Positions 1 to 9,312 of a DNA stretch of 10,418 nt are shown here, in pieces (the stretch's first letter is position 1; the number at the start of each line of letters is the position of its first letter). The DNA lies in NCBI GenBank assembly GCA_013298745.1, contig JAAFIT010000049.1, positions 1-10,418 of the forward strand. The letters are read 5' to 3'. The notes below the pieces were generated by a model, which was not told the origin of the DNA, did no database searches, and saw only the letters and a list, made by a program, of their open reading frames with translations. The DNA is from Sphingomonadales bacterium. GTDB lineage: Bacteria; Pseudomonadota; Alphaproteobacteria; Sphingomonadales; Sphingomonadaceae. The translations under genes were made by a program, and so were the position numbers.

Positions 1-1487
1 CTGGCGTCAAGGTGCTGGTGCCGGCCAATCCTTATGGCCCCTATGATTTCAAGGCTTCGACCAGCTTTAAGGGCGATGAGGGCCAGCGCCTCGACCATTG
101 GGGAACGTCGCTGACTGTCAATTTCGAGCTGTCGGACGTCTTCACGCTGTCGTCGATCACCGCCTATCGCAAGCTCGATCCCGATCTCTACATTGATATC
201 GACGCCTCGCAGGCCGAACTCGGCGATGTCTTTGTCGGCATCGATCAGAAGCAGTTCAGCCAGGAACTCCAGCTGAAATGGGACGCCGGCAAGTTCAAGG
301 GTGTCTTCGGCGTCTATTATCTCAACGAAACCGTCTCGTCGCATCAGGAAGCCTATGCCGATGATCTGTTCACCTTCCTCGGCGGCCCGGTCACCTTCAC
401 CCGCTTCATCGACGACAAGCAGAACACCAAATCCTATGCCGCCTTCGGCCAGGCGACCTATGATTTCACCGATCAGCTCTCGCTGACGGCGGGGCTGCGC
501 TACACCAAGGAAGATCGCACCTACAATCGCTTCACGATAACCAAGTCGAGCTTTGCCGGGCTGAACAATCTCAGCTTCCGTTTCCCCGACAATCTGCCGC
601 CGCCGCTCAACACCGACAATGTCGCAAGCTTCGATGCCTGGACGCCGTCGGTAACCCTCAGCTTCAAGCCGACGCCCGATACCCTGCTTTACGCCTCCGC
701 CAACCGCGGCTTCAAATCGGGCGGCTTCAACGGCCGCGCCAACTCGCTCGCTGACCTGACGCTCGTCGTCAACGGCGTGCCGACGCTGGTGACACGCTTC
801 GCGCCGGAAACCGTCTGGACCTATGAAGGCGGCGCCAAGGGCAGCTTCATGGATGGCCGTGTTCGCCTGTCGCTGACCGGATTCTGGAGCGATTACAATG
901 ATTTCCAGGCGCGTGTTGGCGGCGGCACCGTCGGCTCGACAGGCGTGTTCCCGGTGATCAACGCCGGCAAGCTGCGCATCTGGGGTTTTGAAGGTGAAGC
1001 CTCGGTGCAGCCGGTGACCAACTGGAACATCCGCACTTCGTTTGGCTATCTCAACGCCGAATATCGCGAGTTCAACGATGGCCGCCGCGTGCCGCCGCAA
1101 ACCTTCTCGTGCAACCCCACCGGCAACGCCATCACCTGCCAGCCGGCCTTCGCACCGCCGCTGACACTGACGGTCGGCACCGATTACGGCATCGCGCTCG
1201 GCACCGCCGGCCGCATCACGCTGGGCGGTGATGTGCGCTTCATCGACAAGCACTTCCTGTCGGTCGACAATCGCCCCGGCCTCACCGAACCCGGCTACGC
1301 CGTCGCCAACGCCTTTGTGCAATATGATGCCGGCAGCGGCGGCTGGTACATGCGCGGCGGCGTCAAGAACTTGACCAATTCGCTCTATCGCACCGATGGG
1401 CAGGAGTTCAGCTCGGTCGGCAACATCCAGACGGTCTATTTCGGTGACCCGCGGACGTTCAGCATCATGGCCGGCGTTCGCTTTTAG
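1..1487 (+). CDS. TonB-dependent receptor, C-terminal beta-barrel part (5' truncated by window)
   Basis: This is the barrel portion of an outer-membrane receptor that imports a scarce ligand (iron chelate, vitamin or glycan; not determinable here) using TonB/ExbBD energy. The frame is already open at base 3, so the signal peptide, TonB box and plug domain lie before the window; 494 residues are visible. Alternating strand patterns run throughout. Typical barrel phrases are SYAAFGQATYDFTDQLSLTAG near base 440, GLRYTKEDR near 493, and YASANRGFKSGGFNG near 690. The protein ends in GVRF; a terminal Phe is the usual beta-signal for BAM insertion. Two cysteines (codons 1110 and 1137) sit in a probable extracellular loop and may form a disulphide. 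The globin gene starts 90 bp downstream on the same strand, so cotranscription is possible, though a hairpin lies between them. Family assignment is secure; the ligand is unknown. Confidence 0.95.
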   Translation, partial: GVKVLVPANPYGPYDFKASTSFKGDEGQRLDHWGTSLTVNFELSDVFTLSSITAYRKLDPDLYIDIDASQAELGDVFVGIDQKQFSQELQLKWDAGKFKGVFGVYYLNETVSSHQEAYADDLFTFLGGPVTFTRFIDDKQNTKSYAAFGQATYDFTDQLSLTAGLRYTKEDRTYNRFTITKSSFAGLNNLSFRFPDNLPPPLNTDNVASFDAWTPSVTLSFKPTPDTLLYASANRGFKSGGFNGRANSLADLTLVVNGVPTLVTRFAPETVWTYEGGAKGSFMDGRVRLSLTGFWSDYNDFQARVGGGTVGSTGVFPVINAGKLRIWGFEGEASVQPVTNWNIRTSFGYLNAEYREFNDGRRVPPQTFSCNPTGNAITCQPAFAPPLTLTVGTDYGIALGTAGRITLGGDVRFIDKHFLSVDNRPGLTEPGYAVANAFVQYDAGSGGWYMRGGVKNLTNSLYRTDGQEFSSVGNIQTVYFGDPRTFSIMAGVRF

Positions 1488-1537
1488 AAGCGCCTCCGGC
1501 GGCCGGGGCCATTGGCCCAGGACCCCATTTGCATTTC

Positions 1538-1572
1538 ATCCCCTGCTGCACCAGTCTGGTGCAGTGGGGGAT
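1538..1572 (+). promoter_or_regulatory. Stem-loop enclosing the globin Shine-Dalgarno sequence (possible terminator or translational control hairpin)
   Basis: The arms CTGCACCAG (1546-1554) and CTGGTGCAG (1556-1564) are perfect complements. They are extended, after a 2-nt mismatch on each side, by ATCCCC (1538-1543) against GGGGAT (1567-1572). The 3' arm contains GGGGGA (1566-1571), the only good ribosome binding site for the globin ATG at 1578. CTTTT follows at 1573-1577, so the element also resembles a short intrinsic terminator for the upstream receptor gene. An alternative partner, CCCCA at 1523-1527, could compete for the same G-run. The structure is read directly from the sequence; its function is inference. 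Confidence 0.6.
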
Positions 1573-1577
1573 CTTTT

Positions 1578-1988
1578 ATGGCGAGCCATTTTCCGCAGGC
1601 AGAGGTTATCGAAGCCAGCCTGGCGCTCGCCGCCGAGCGGGGTGGCGATCTGACCCCGCATGTCTACGCCCGGCTGTTTGCCGCCCAGCCCGAAGTGGCG
1701 CCGCTATTCGGCAAGGACGTCAACGACTCGGTCAAAGGCGAAATGCTCGCACAGGTGTTCGATACCATCTTCGATTTCATCGGACCGCGCGTCTATGCCG
1801 ACCATCTGATGCGCTCGCACAGCATCTCCCACGATGCCTATAATGTCCCGCCGGCGGTGTTTCTCAGCTTCTTCACGGTGGTGGCGGAGACGGTCGCCGA
1901 GGTGATCGGCCCGGAATGGCACAGCGAGATGGCCGCCGCCTGGCAGGCGTTGCTCGCCGAAATTGCTCAAACGCTGGCGCCTGCCTGA
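1578..1988 (+). CDS. Single-domain globin (bacterial haemoglobin-like)
   Basis: This is a 136-residue haem globin without the FAD/NAD reductase domain of flavohaemoglobins, so any O2 or NO chemistry would need an external reductase. Visible globin landmarks are Tyr30 in VYARLF (aligning with the B10 Tyr of flavohaemoglobin Hmp), Phe44 in PLF (CD1), the probable proximal His85 in the HDAYNVPP stretch (matching the H-x-x-Y-G-V-x-P pattern around F8), and Trp122 in the H helix. The E7 position appears to be Met56 rather than Gln, by hand alignment, and Phe95 stands where Hmp has a Tyr. I chose the ATG at 1578 because GGGGGA lies 6 nt upstream and the globin fold begins soon after; an in-frame TTG at 1512 is less likely. 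The gene follows a TonB receptor and its stop codon directly abuts that of the opposite-strand aminotransferase. The exact globin subfamily and role are uncertain. Confidence 0.85.
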   Translation: MASHFPQAEVIEASLALAAERGGDLTPHVYARLFAAQPEVAPLFGKDVNDSVKGEMLAQVFDTIFDFIGPRVYADHLMRSHSISHDAYNVPPAVFLSFFTVVAETVAEVIGPEWHSEMAAAWQALLAEIAQTLAPA

Positions 1989-5282
<3,294 letters not shown>

Positions 5283-5291
5283 AATCAAGCC

Positions 5292-5312
5292 GCCATGCAC
5301 GTAACGCATGGC
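5292..5312 (+). terminator. Weak stem-loop after ligA, possible terminator
   Basis: Arms GCCATGC (5292-5298) and GCATGGC (5306-5312) are perfect 7-bp complements around a 7-nt loop. They begin 10 nt after the ligA stop and are followed by TCGTTT. The U-tract is short, so termination would be weak. The only support is position and symmetry. Confidence 0.35.
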
Positions 5313-5331
5313 TCGTTTGCAATCTTGTGCA

Positions 5332-5360
5332 CTGCAACAAATCTGTCACAGCCGTTATAT
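5332..5360 (+). promoter_or_regulatory. Possible sigma-70-like promoter for the 45-codon gene
   Basis: TTATAT at 5355-5360 is a reasonable -10 box. CTGCAA at 5332-5337 is a poor -35 box (three of six consensus positions) with a 17-bp spacer. This short stretch between ligA and the small gene looks AT-richer than the coding sequence around it. Transcription would start about 40 nt before the small gene's ATG. No operator is evident. Confidence 0.3.
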
Positions 5361-5409
5361 CCCACTTTGTCGATGGGAATTAGCCCGTCGCCAGATGAGG
5401 AGAAAAGCG

Positions 5410-5547
5410 ATGAAGGTCATCCTTCAGGACTTCGAACCGCAGACCCGCGTTGCCACCAAGGCAATGCCGGCGCCGGTTTCGGTCCGCAAACCCCGCCTGC
5501 GCCTCAATCCCGTGGTTGCCGATTACCGGCTCTTCCACGCGCTTTGA
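5410..5547 (+). CDS. Small hypothetical protein, 45 residues
   Basis: I do not recognise this protein. The case for a real gene is GAGGAG at 5397-5402 placed 7 nt before the ATG (the best Shine-Dalgarno in the window), strongly G/C-biased third codon positions like the neighbouring genes, a candidate promoter upstream, and a 13-bp terminator hairpin beginning 3 nt after the stop codon. The product starts MKVILQDFEPQTRV, has a basic, proline-rich centre (PAPVSVRKPRLRL, residues 20-32) and ends in DYRLFHAL. It has no cysteine, no hydrophobic segment long enough for a membrane helix and no signal peptide, so it is probably a soluble, basic cytoplasmic microprotein. It stands alone between ligA and the convergent prmA, so neighbours give no functional clue. 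A leader peptide is less likely because no gene follows on the same strand. Confidence 0.65.
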   Translation: MKVILQDFEPQTRVATKAMPAPVSVRKPRLRLNPVVADYRLFHAL

Positions 5548-5549
5548 GG

Positions 5550-5578
5550 CAAACCGACGCGCAGCGCGCGTCGGTTTG
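5550..5578 (+). terminator. Intrinsic terminator hairpin after the 45-codon gene
   Basis: Arms CAAACCGACGCGC (5550-5562) and GCGCGTCGGTTTG (5566-5578) are perfect 13-bp complements around a 3-nt AGC loop. They start 3 nt after the stop codon. The A-rich start and T-rich end of the stem make it usable in both directions, and CATCATTTCATT follows on the plus strand. It lies between convergent genes, as expected of a bidirectional terminator. Confidence 0.75.
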
Positions 5579-5644
5579 GCATCATTTCATTGATGAACGC
5601 GCCAAACGCGCAGGCCGACGCGCCGCGTGCGTCGGTTTGGCATC
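5568..5644. repeat. 16-bp direct repeat linking the two terminator hairpins
   Basis: GCGTCGGTTTGGCATC occurs at 5568-5583 and again at 5629-5644, 61 bp apart. Each copy is the right arm of a hairpin plus its flank. The second copy ends on the last base of the prmA stop codon. This suggests duplication of a terminator unit or two copies of a dispersed terminator family. Confidence 0.7.
5601..5641 (-). terminator. Second, bulged hairpin at the 3' end of prmA
   Basis: CCGACGC (5615-5621) pairs with GCGTCGG (5629-5635), and the stem continues with GCCAAA (5601-5606) against TTTGGC (5636-5641) if 8 unpaired bases (5607-5614) bulge on one side. It lies just beyond the prmA stop on the minus strand and is the likely terminator of the dehydrogenase-prmA pair. 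It looks like a diverged copy of the 5550-5578 hairpin. Confidence 0.55.
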
Positions 5645-6546
5645 TATTTTCGTACCAGTACCACACACGGCCACTCGCCCTTGCCGCGCTGCGGCTCGAG
5701 CGGCACCAGGCCGTGCTTGCGATAGGCGGCGCGCACACGCGTCGCCTGTGACCGCAGCAGTCCGGCGAGCACCAGTACGCCGCCGGGTGCCAGCGCTGCG
5801 CTCACCGGCCGGCTGATCGCCACCAGCGGCGGTGCCAGAATGTTGGCGACAATCAGATCATAAGGCGCACACTGGCTCAGCCGGCGATGCTCCATCCCGG
5901 CGGCGACGACCAGTTCGATCTGCCCTGCCGCACGGCCCGCCGCGACCTTGTTGTCGCGCAAATTCGCGCGTGTCACCGCAATCGACACCGGATCGATGTC
6001 GCTGGCGATGACTCGTGCCTCTTTCCAGCGCCGCGCCGCCGCCAGCGCCAGCACACCGGTGCCGGTGCCGAGATCGGCGATGTGGGTGAAGCGCCGCATC
6101 TTGGCGAGCCGATCGAGCGCCGAGAGGCAGCCGAGCGTCGTCGCGTGCTGGCCGGTACCGAACGCCAGCCCCGCCTCGATGGCGAGGGCAATATCGCCCG
6201 GCCGCCGCGCCCTGGCATGGGCGGCCGTGTGGACGAGGAAGCGCCCGGCGCGCACCGGCTCCAGGTTGCGCTGCGACATCGTCGTCCAATCGGCATCGGC
6301 GAGCGGCGCCAGCACGACGTGATGGGCGGACGGGAACAGCGCGGTGATCCGCGCCACCATCCCGGCATCGGGCTTTTCGTTGAAATAGGCGGTCATCACC
6401 CAGGCGTCGGGCTGATCGGGGTCGGGCTCCTCGACATTCAATGACGGCGGATCAGCCAAATCGGGAAACACATCGCCTATCTCGGGCATTGCCTCGGCAT
6501 CGGCGCGGTTACAGGCGAGGGTGAGGGTCCAACAATCAGCGGACAT
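5644..6546 (-). CDS. prmA: Ribosomal protein L11 methyltransferase PrmA
   Basis: PrmA is a cytoplasmic SAM-dependent enzyme that methylates amino groups of ribosomal protein L11. The 300-residue protein matches the family length. It has an N-terminal substrate-recognition region (about 1-110), then the family signature FGTGQHATT (129-137), SAM motif I DLGTGTG (158-164), the acidic SAM-ribose contact region ASDIDP (181-186), and NILAPPL (235-241), the Asn-Pro type motif of this group. The ATG at 6546 is preferred because residues from MSADCWTLTL on look native. An in-frame ATG 12 nt upstream is possible. GGGGCGAG just upstream is a weak ribosome binding site. The start lies inside the end of the upstream dehydrogenase gene (11-nt overlap), implying cotranscription and probable translational coupling. 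It ends at the paired hairpins. Confidence 0.95.
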   Translation of the reverse strand: MSADCWTLTLACNRADAEAMPEIGDVFPDLADPPSLNVEEPDPDQPDAWVMTAYFNEKPDAGMVARITALFPSAHHVVLAPLADADWTTMSQRNLEPVRAGRFLVHTAAHARARRPGDIALAIEAGLAFGTGQHATTLGCLSALDRLAKMRRFTHIADLGTGTGVLALAAARRWKEARVIASDIDPVSIAVTRANLRDNKVAAGRAAGQIELVVAAGMEHRRLSQCAPYDLIVANILAPPLVAISRPVSAALAPGGVLVLAGLLRSQATRVRAAYRKHGLVPLEPQRGKGEWPCVVLVRK

Positions 6547-7240
6547 AGCTCGCCCCATTGATATCAAGGGTGCTGCCGGTCAGCGATGGTGGCGCTTCGC
6601 TTGCCAGCCAGCGGATCGATTCAGCGACCTCCTCGGTGCCGGCGACGCGGCCGAGCGGGATATCAGCGAGCAATTTGTCGCCGCCGCGCGACGCCAGATA
6701 CTCTTCGGCCATGCCGGTCATGGTGAACCCCGGCGCGATGGCGAAGGCGAGGATGTTGTCGCGGGCATAGCCACGCGCGATGCTCTTGGTCATGGCGATC
6801 ATGCCGCCCTTGGCCGCAGCGTAATGCCAGTGTGCCGGGCTGTCGCCACGGTGGCCGGCGCGGCTGGCGACGTTGATGATGCGGCCTCCGCCAAACCGCT
6901 GGAAATGGAGCACGGCGCAGCGGCACAGGTCCGCCGCCGATTGCAGATTGATCGCATGGCTGCGCGCCCAGGTGGCGGCAAAGCCGTCGGCATCGGCGAT
7001 GTCGACGCCTTCGAATACGCCGGCATTGTTGACGAGCACGTCGATGCGACCGCCGGGCGCCTGTGCGATGGCGTGTTGCCACAGCGCGTCACCGCTTCCG
7101 GTGAGCGCGAAATCAGCCGCCAGCAACCCGTCGCCGCCGGCGGTCGATTGCCCGATGACATGGTGCCCGGCAGCAGTGAGCGCGATCCGAGCGGCTGCGC
7201 CGATGCCGCGCGACGCACCGGTGAGGAGGATATTGGCCAT
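6536..7240 (-). CDS. Short-chain dehydrogenase/reductase (SDR) family protein
   Basis: This is a 234-residue classical SDR, an NAD(P)(H)-dependent oxidoreductase with a Rossmann fold, cytoplasmic. Visible elements are the glycine-rich cofactor motif TGASRGIG (7-14), NNAG (71-74), the catalytic Asn98 in AINLQ, Ser126 in NVASRAG, and Tyr140 with Lys144 in YAAAK. PGFTMTGM (170-177) is the usual segment after the active site, and the C-terminal LTGSTLDINGA (220-230) is typical of FabG-like members. The basic residue in the glycine motif (Arg11) is compatible with NADP(H) but not decisive. The substrate cannot be told from sequence; the FabG-like appearance alone does not make it the fatty-acid enzyme. 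It is the first gene of a two-gene unit with prmA and overlaps it by 11 nt. The ATG at 7240 fits the start of the Rossmann strand; no strong ribosome binding site is seen. An inverted repeat lies 18 bp upstream. Confidence 0.93.
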   Translation of the reverse strand: MANILLTGASRGIGAAARIALTAAGHHVIGQSTAGGDGLLAADFALTGSGDALWQHAIAQAPGGRIDVLVNNAGVFEGVDIADADGFAATWARSHAINLQSAADLCRCAVLHFQRFGGGRIINVASRAGHRGDSPAHWHYAAAKGGMIAMTKSIARGYARDNILAFAIAPGFTMTGMAEEYLASRGGDKLLADIPLGRVAGTEEVAESIRWLASEAPPSLTGSTLDINGASYVR

Positions 7241-7258
7241 GGCCCGTCTTTGGCGTGT

Positions 7259-7278
7259 CTGTTGCTTGGAAGCAACAG
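7259..7278. promoter_or_regulatory. Interrupted palindrome in a divergent intergenic region (candidate operator)
   Basis: CTGTTGCTT (7259-7267) and AAGCAACAG (7270-7278) form a perfect 9+2+9 inverted repeat. It lies 18 bp upstream of the dehydrogenase start and 89 bp upstream of the ATG of the plus-strand outer-membrane protein. Symmetry and position fit a dimeric repressor or activator site serving one or both genes. The same repeat could form an RNA hairpin in the dehydrogenase leader, but its 2-nt centre makes a tight loop. I found no convincing -35/-10 pair for either gene in the 127-bp interval. Confidence 0.5.
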
Positions 7279-7367
7279 TTCGCCGTGTGAAATGGAAGCG
7301 ATCGAACTTCCTGATTTCTCGTCGGCGAAGCTGGAGTAGAGTCCATCAGTTGTGGATGGGGTGTGAC

Positions 7368-8210
7368 ATGAAGACTCGAGTCTCTTTGGCGTTTGCTACG
7401 CTGCTGTTGGCGACCGTGGCATCGGCTCCGCTCCGGGCCGAAGACCTGATCCCCGGCGGTGAAGAGCAGTTCAAGATCACGGCCGGCGGCATTCTCGCCT
7501 GGATCAACTCCGGGATCGGTGTCGATGGATCGACCAGCAATGGCACGGTGATCGATCTCGACAGCCCGAACGGCAGCAAGAGGGCCAATAATTTCGTCCT
7601 TGGTGCCGAGTGGAGAATTGCTTCGCGCCACCGTGTCGGTGCCATTTACTTCACCACGAGCAAAGACCGGCAATTGTCGTTCAATCAATCGGTGACGATC
7701 GGCGACGAAACGCTGGTACCGCCGACGACGCTGGCTTCGACGTCGCGCAATCGCTTCATCTTCGCGACCTATGAGTATAGTTTTGTAAAGAACAAGGATG
7801 TCGAGCTCTCAGGCCTGCTCGGCGCCTATGTCAACAGGTTCAGCGCTGATTTGACCGGCACCGCGACGGTTCAAAACAGTAACGGCCAGACGACTGTCAA
7901 TAAGTCCGTCACCTACACCCCCTCGGTGACCGTGCCGATGCCACTGATTGGCGGTTCGGTTGATTGGTTTGTGTCGCCGCGCGTCACCCTTGGCGCCAGC
8001 CTTTCGGGGTTGAAGGCCAAGATCGGTGACGTCAACGGCAGTGTTTTTGTCGCAACGGCATCGGCCGAATATATGTTCACTCGTAACCTTGGTGCCGGCC
8101 TCGCCTTCATGCACACCAGCGCCGATGTCGATATCACAAAGCCGAGCTTTACCGGCAGCGTCGATTGGCGGAATGATAACCTGCTATTGTTTGCGACCCT
8201 GAAGTTCTGA
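7368..8210 (+). CDS. Secreted protein, probable outer-membrane beta-barrel, function unknown
   Basis: The 280-residue protein has a clear Sec signal peptide: MKTRV followed by a hydrophobic core and AxA-type sites, with likely cleavage after Ala20 or Ala24. The mature part is rich in alternating polar/hydrophobic strands separated by Gly/Asn/Ser/Thr turns, for example FVLGAEWRIASRHRVGAIYF, FIFATYEYSF, LIGGSVDWFVSPRVTLGAS and VATASAEYMF. It ends in LLLFATLKF, with a terminal Phe as in BAM substrates. This fits an outer-membrane barrel of perhaps 8 to 12 strands, but I recognise no named family. I chose the ATG at 7368 because the signal peptide begins there and GGATGGGG lies a few bases upstream; the open frame extends further 5' only as a shadow of the dehydrogenase gene. 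It is transcribed divergently from the dehydrogenase gene and converges on the kinase gene with a 15-bp gap and no visible terminator. Confidence 0.75.
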   Translation: MKTRVSLAFATLLLATVASAPLRAEDLIPGGEEQFKITAGGILAWINSGIGVDGSTSNGTVIDLDSPNGSKRANNFVLGAEWRIASRHRVGAIYFTTSKDRQLSFNQSVTIGDETLVPPTTLASTSRNRFIFATYEYSFVKNKDVELSGLLGAYVNRFSADLTGTATVQNSNGQTTVNKSVTYTPSVTVPMPLIGGSVDWFVSPRVTLGASLSGLKAKIGDVNGSVFVATASAEYMFTRNLGAGLAFMHTSADVDITKPSFTGSVDWRNDNLLLFATLKF

Positions 8211-8225
8211 GGCAAGCCTGCGGCG

Positions 8226-8741
8226 TCAGTCGGCCAGCAATCGGACGATCGCAGCCTCCGCCGTCGCCTGCCGCGCCGCCCAATCGCCGCCAACCATCAC
8301 CGGTAGGATGCCGCGCGCCGCCAGTTCATCGCGGATGATGGCGTCGAAACGCACGCGCTCGCGGCCACCGAACTGTCGCGTGCCATCGTCGATCCACGGC
8401 GTATCGCGGGCGAACAGCAGATAGAGATCGGCGCTGGCGGGGATTGCCGTCAGCACGGGATCGCGCGCGCCGTGCAGCATCCGTGCCCAGGCGCTGGTCA
8501 TGACGATGTCGGTGTCTTCGATGATCAGGCTTGGCCGAGTGGCTTCGATCGCGGCACGCGCCGCCATATGGCCGGCGGCAATCTCGCGGAGTGCATCAGG
8601 CGTGAAATCGAGACCATAGGTCTCGGCCCAGGTGCGGCCATATTCGGTCATCACCACCCCGCCGAAGCGCGCAGCGAGCTTGGGTGCCAGCGAGGATTTG
8701 CCGGTGCTTTCAACGCCGGTCAGGCAGACACGTTTCGTCAT
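8226..8741 (-). CDS. NadR-like P-loop kinase (ribosylnicotinamide kinase domain only)
   Basis: This 171-residue cytoplasmic ATPase/kinase resembles the C-terminal ribosylnicotinamide kinase domain of NadR, which phosphorylates nicotinamide riboside to NMN. Visible elements are the Walker A loop GVESTGKSS (9-17), TEYGRTWAE (32-40), a Walker B-like IIEDTDI (73-79), and the lid-region signature PWIDDGTRQFG (115-125), characteristic of the NadR kinase group. The HTH repressor domain and the NMN adenylyltransferase domain found in enterobacterial NadR are both absent, so conversion of NMN to NAD+ must use another enzyme. The ATG at 8741 overlaps the pnuC stop as ATGA (4 nt), a classic translational-coupling arrangement that ties kinase to transporter. 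The longer open frame upstream is antisense-like filler in another frame of pnuC. Riboside specificity is inferred; a related nucleoside or vitamin kinase is possible. Confidence 0.85.
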   Translation of the reverse strand: MTKRVCLTGVESTGKSSLAPKLAARFGGVVMTEYGRTWAETYGLDFTPDALREIAAGHMAARAAIEATRPSLIIEDTDIVMTSAWARMLHGARDPVLTAIPASADLYLLFARDTPWIDDGTRQFGGRERVRFDAIIRDELAARGILPVMVGGDWAARQATAEAAIVRLLAD

Positions 8742-9292
8742 GCGGCGGCCCGTCGCCAATTGTCCCATCCCCAGGCGGCGATGCACAGGAACACCGCATA
8801 GAGGCACGCCGTCGCCAGCAACCCTTGCGAGGCATAAAGCCAGATCGACAGGATGTTGATGGCGATCCAAAGCGGCCAGCTTTCGACATGGCGGCGATCG
8901 GTGAGGATTTGCGCGACCATGCTCCACGCGGCATTGCCGGCATCGAACCAGGGTGCGGCGGCATCGGTCAGGCGGCTCATGGTCAGGCCGAGGCCGAGCG
9001 TGATGATCGTGCCTGCAGCTGCGGCGATGATGCGGCCGCGCCGACCGAGCCGGCGCACCGGCACGGGTGCGCTGCCATCGGTGACCTTTCGCCAATACCA
9101 CCAGCCATAAAGCTGCGACCCGAGAAAAAAGATTTGCAGACCGGCAGCGCTATACAGACGCGCCTGCCAGAACACGACGAAGTACAAGCATACCATGGCG
9201 ATCCCGAACGGATAGTTCCAGATCGTCCGTCGCGCGATGAGCACGAGGTTGATGAGGCCAAGACCAGCGGCGATGAGTTCAAGAGCGGTCAC
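8738..9292 (-). CDS. pnuC: PnuC-family vitamin transporter (probable nicotinamide riboside)
   Basis: PnuC proteins are inner-membrane facilitators that equilibrate nicotinamide riboside; uptake is driven by phosphorylation inside the cell. The 184-residue protein, typical of short PnuCs, shows about seven hydrophobic segments: near 2-20, 28-46, 49-66, 88-106, 119-131, 138-154 and 157-175. The family motif WNYPFGI (25-31) and the Trp/Tyr-rich GSQLYGWWYW (58-67) are present. The second half repeats the pattern with SWPLWIAIN (138-146) and AAWGWDNWR (172-180), as expected from the internal pseudo-symmetry. The start is GTG at 9292; an out-of-frame ATG overlaps just upstream (ATGTGA), and only a weak ACAGG-type ribosome binding site is seen. 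It follows the TonB receptor gene after a strong hairpin and overlaps the kinase by 4 nt. PnuT (thiamine) and PnuX (riboflavin) relatives are alternatives, but the NadR-type kinase favours nicotinamide riboside. Confidence 0.9.
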   Translation of the reverse strand: MTALELIAAGLGLINLVLIARRTIWNYPFGIAMVCLYFVVFWQARLYSAAGLQIFFLGSQLYGWWYWRKVTDGSAPVPVRRLGRRGRIIAAAAGTIITLGLGLTMSRLTDAAAPWFDAGNAAWSMVAQILTDRRHVESWPLWIAINILSIWLYASQGLLATACLYAVFLCIAAWGWDNWRRAAA

Positions 9293-9312
9293 ATGGCCTG
9301 TCGAAAGCGGCT

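Noticed and set aside
1818..1820. His81 of the globin as proximal haem ligand
   Set aside because: His85 aligns better, since the residues after it reproduce the H-x-x-Y-x-V-x-P spacing around F8 and the following aromatic at +10; His81 would need a gap.
7235..7244. GGCCATGGCC palindrome over the dehydrogenase start codon
   Set aside because: It is a short palindrome created by the start codon in GC-rich context, with no flanking symmetry; it is expected by chance.
6521..7339. 272-codon plus-strand open frame opposite the dehydrogenase gene
   Set aside because: The opposite strand carries an SDR with all catalytic motifs; this frame has no protein-like motifs and no start signal.
6873..7367. 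Upstream extension of the outer-membrane protein frame
   Set aside because: It runs antisense through the dehydrogenase gene, and a Sec signal peptide begins precisely at the ATG at 7368.
8742..9101. N-terminal extension of the kinase frame to 291 residues
   Set aside because: The extra residues are a shifted-frame reading of pnuC, Arg/His-rich and without family similarity; the P-loop protein starts naturally at 8741 with an ATGA overlap.
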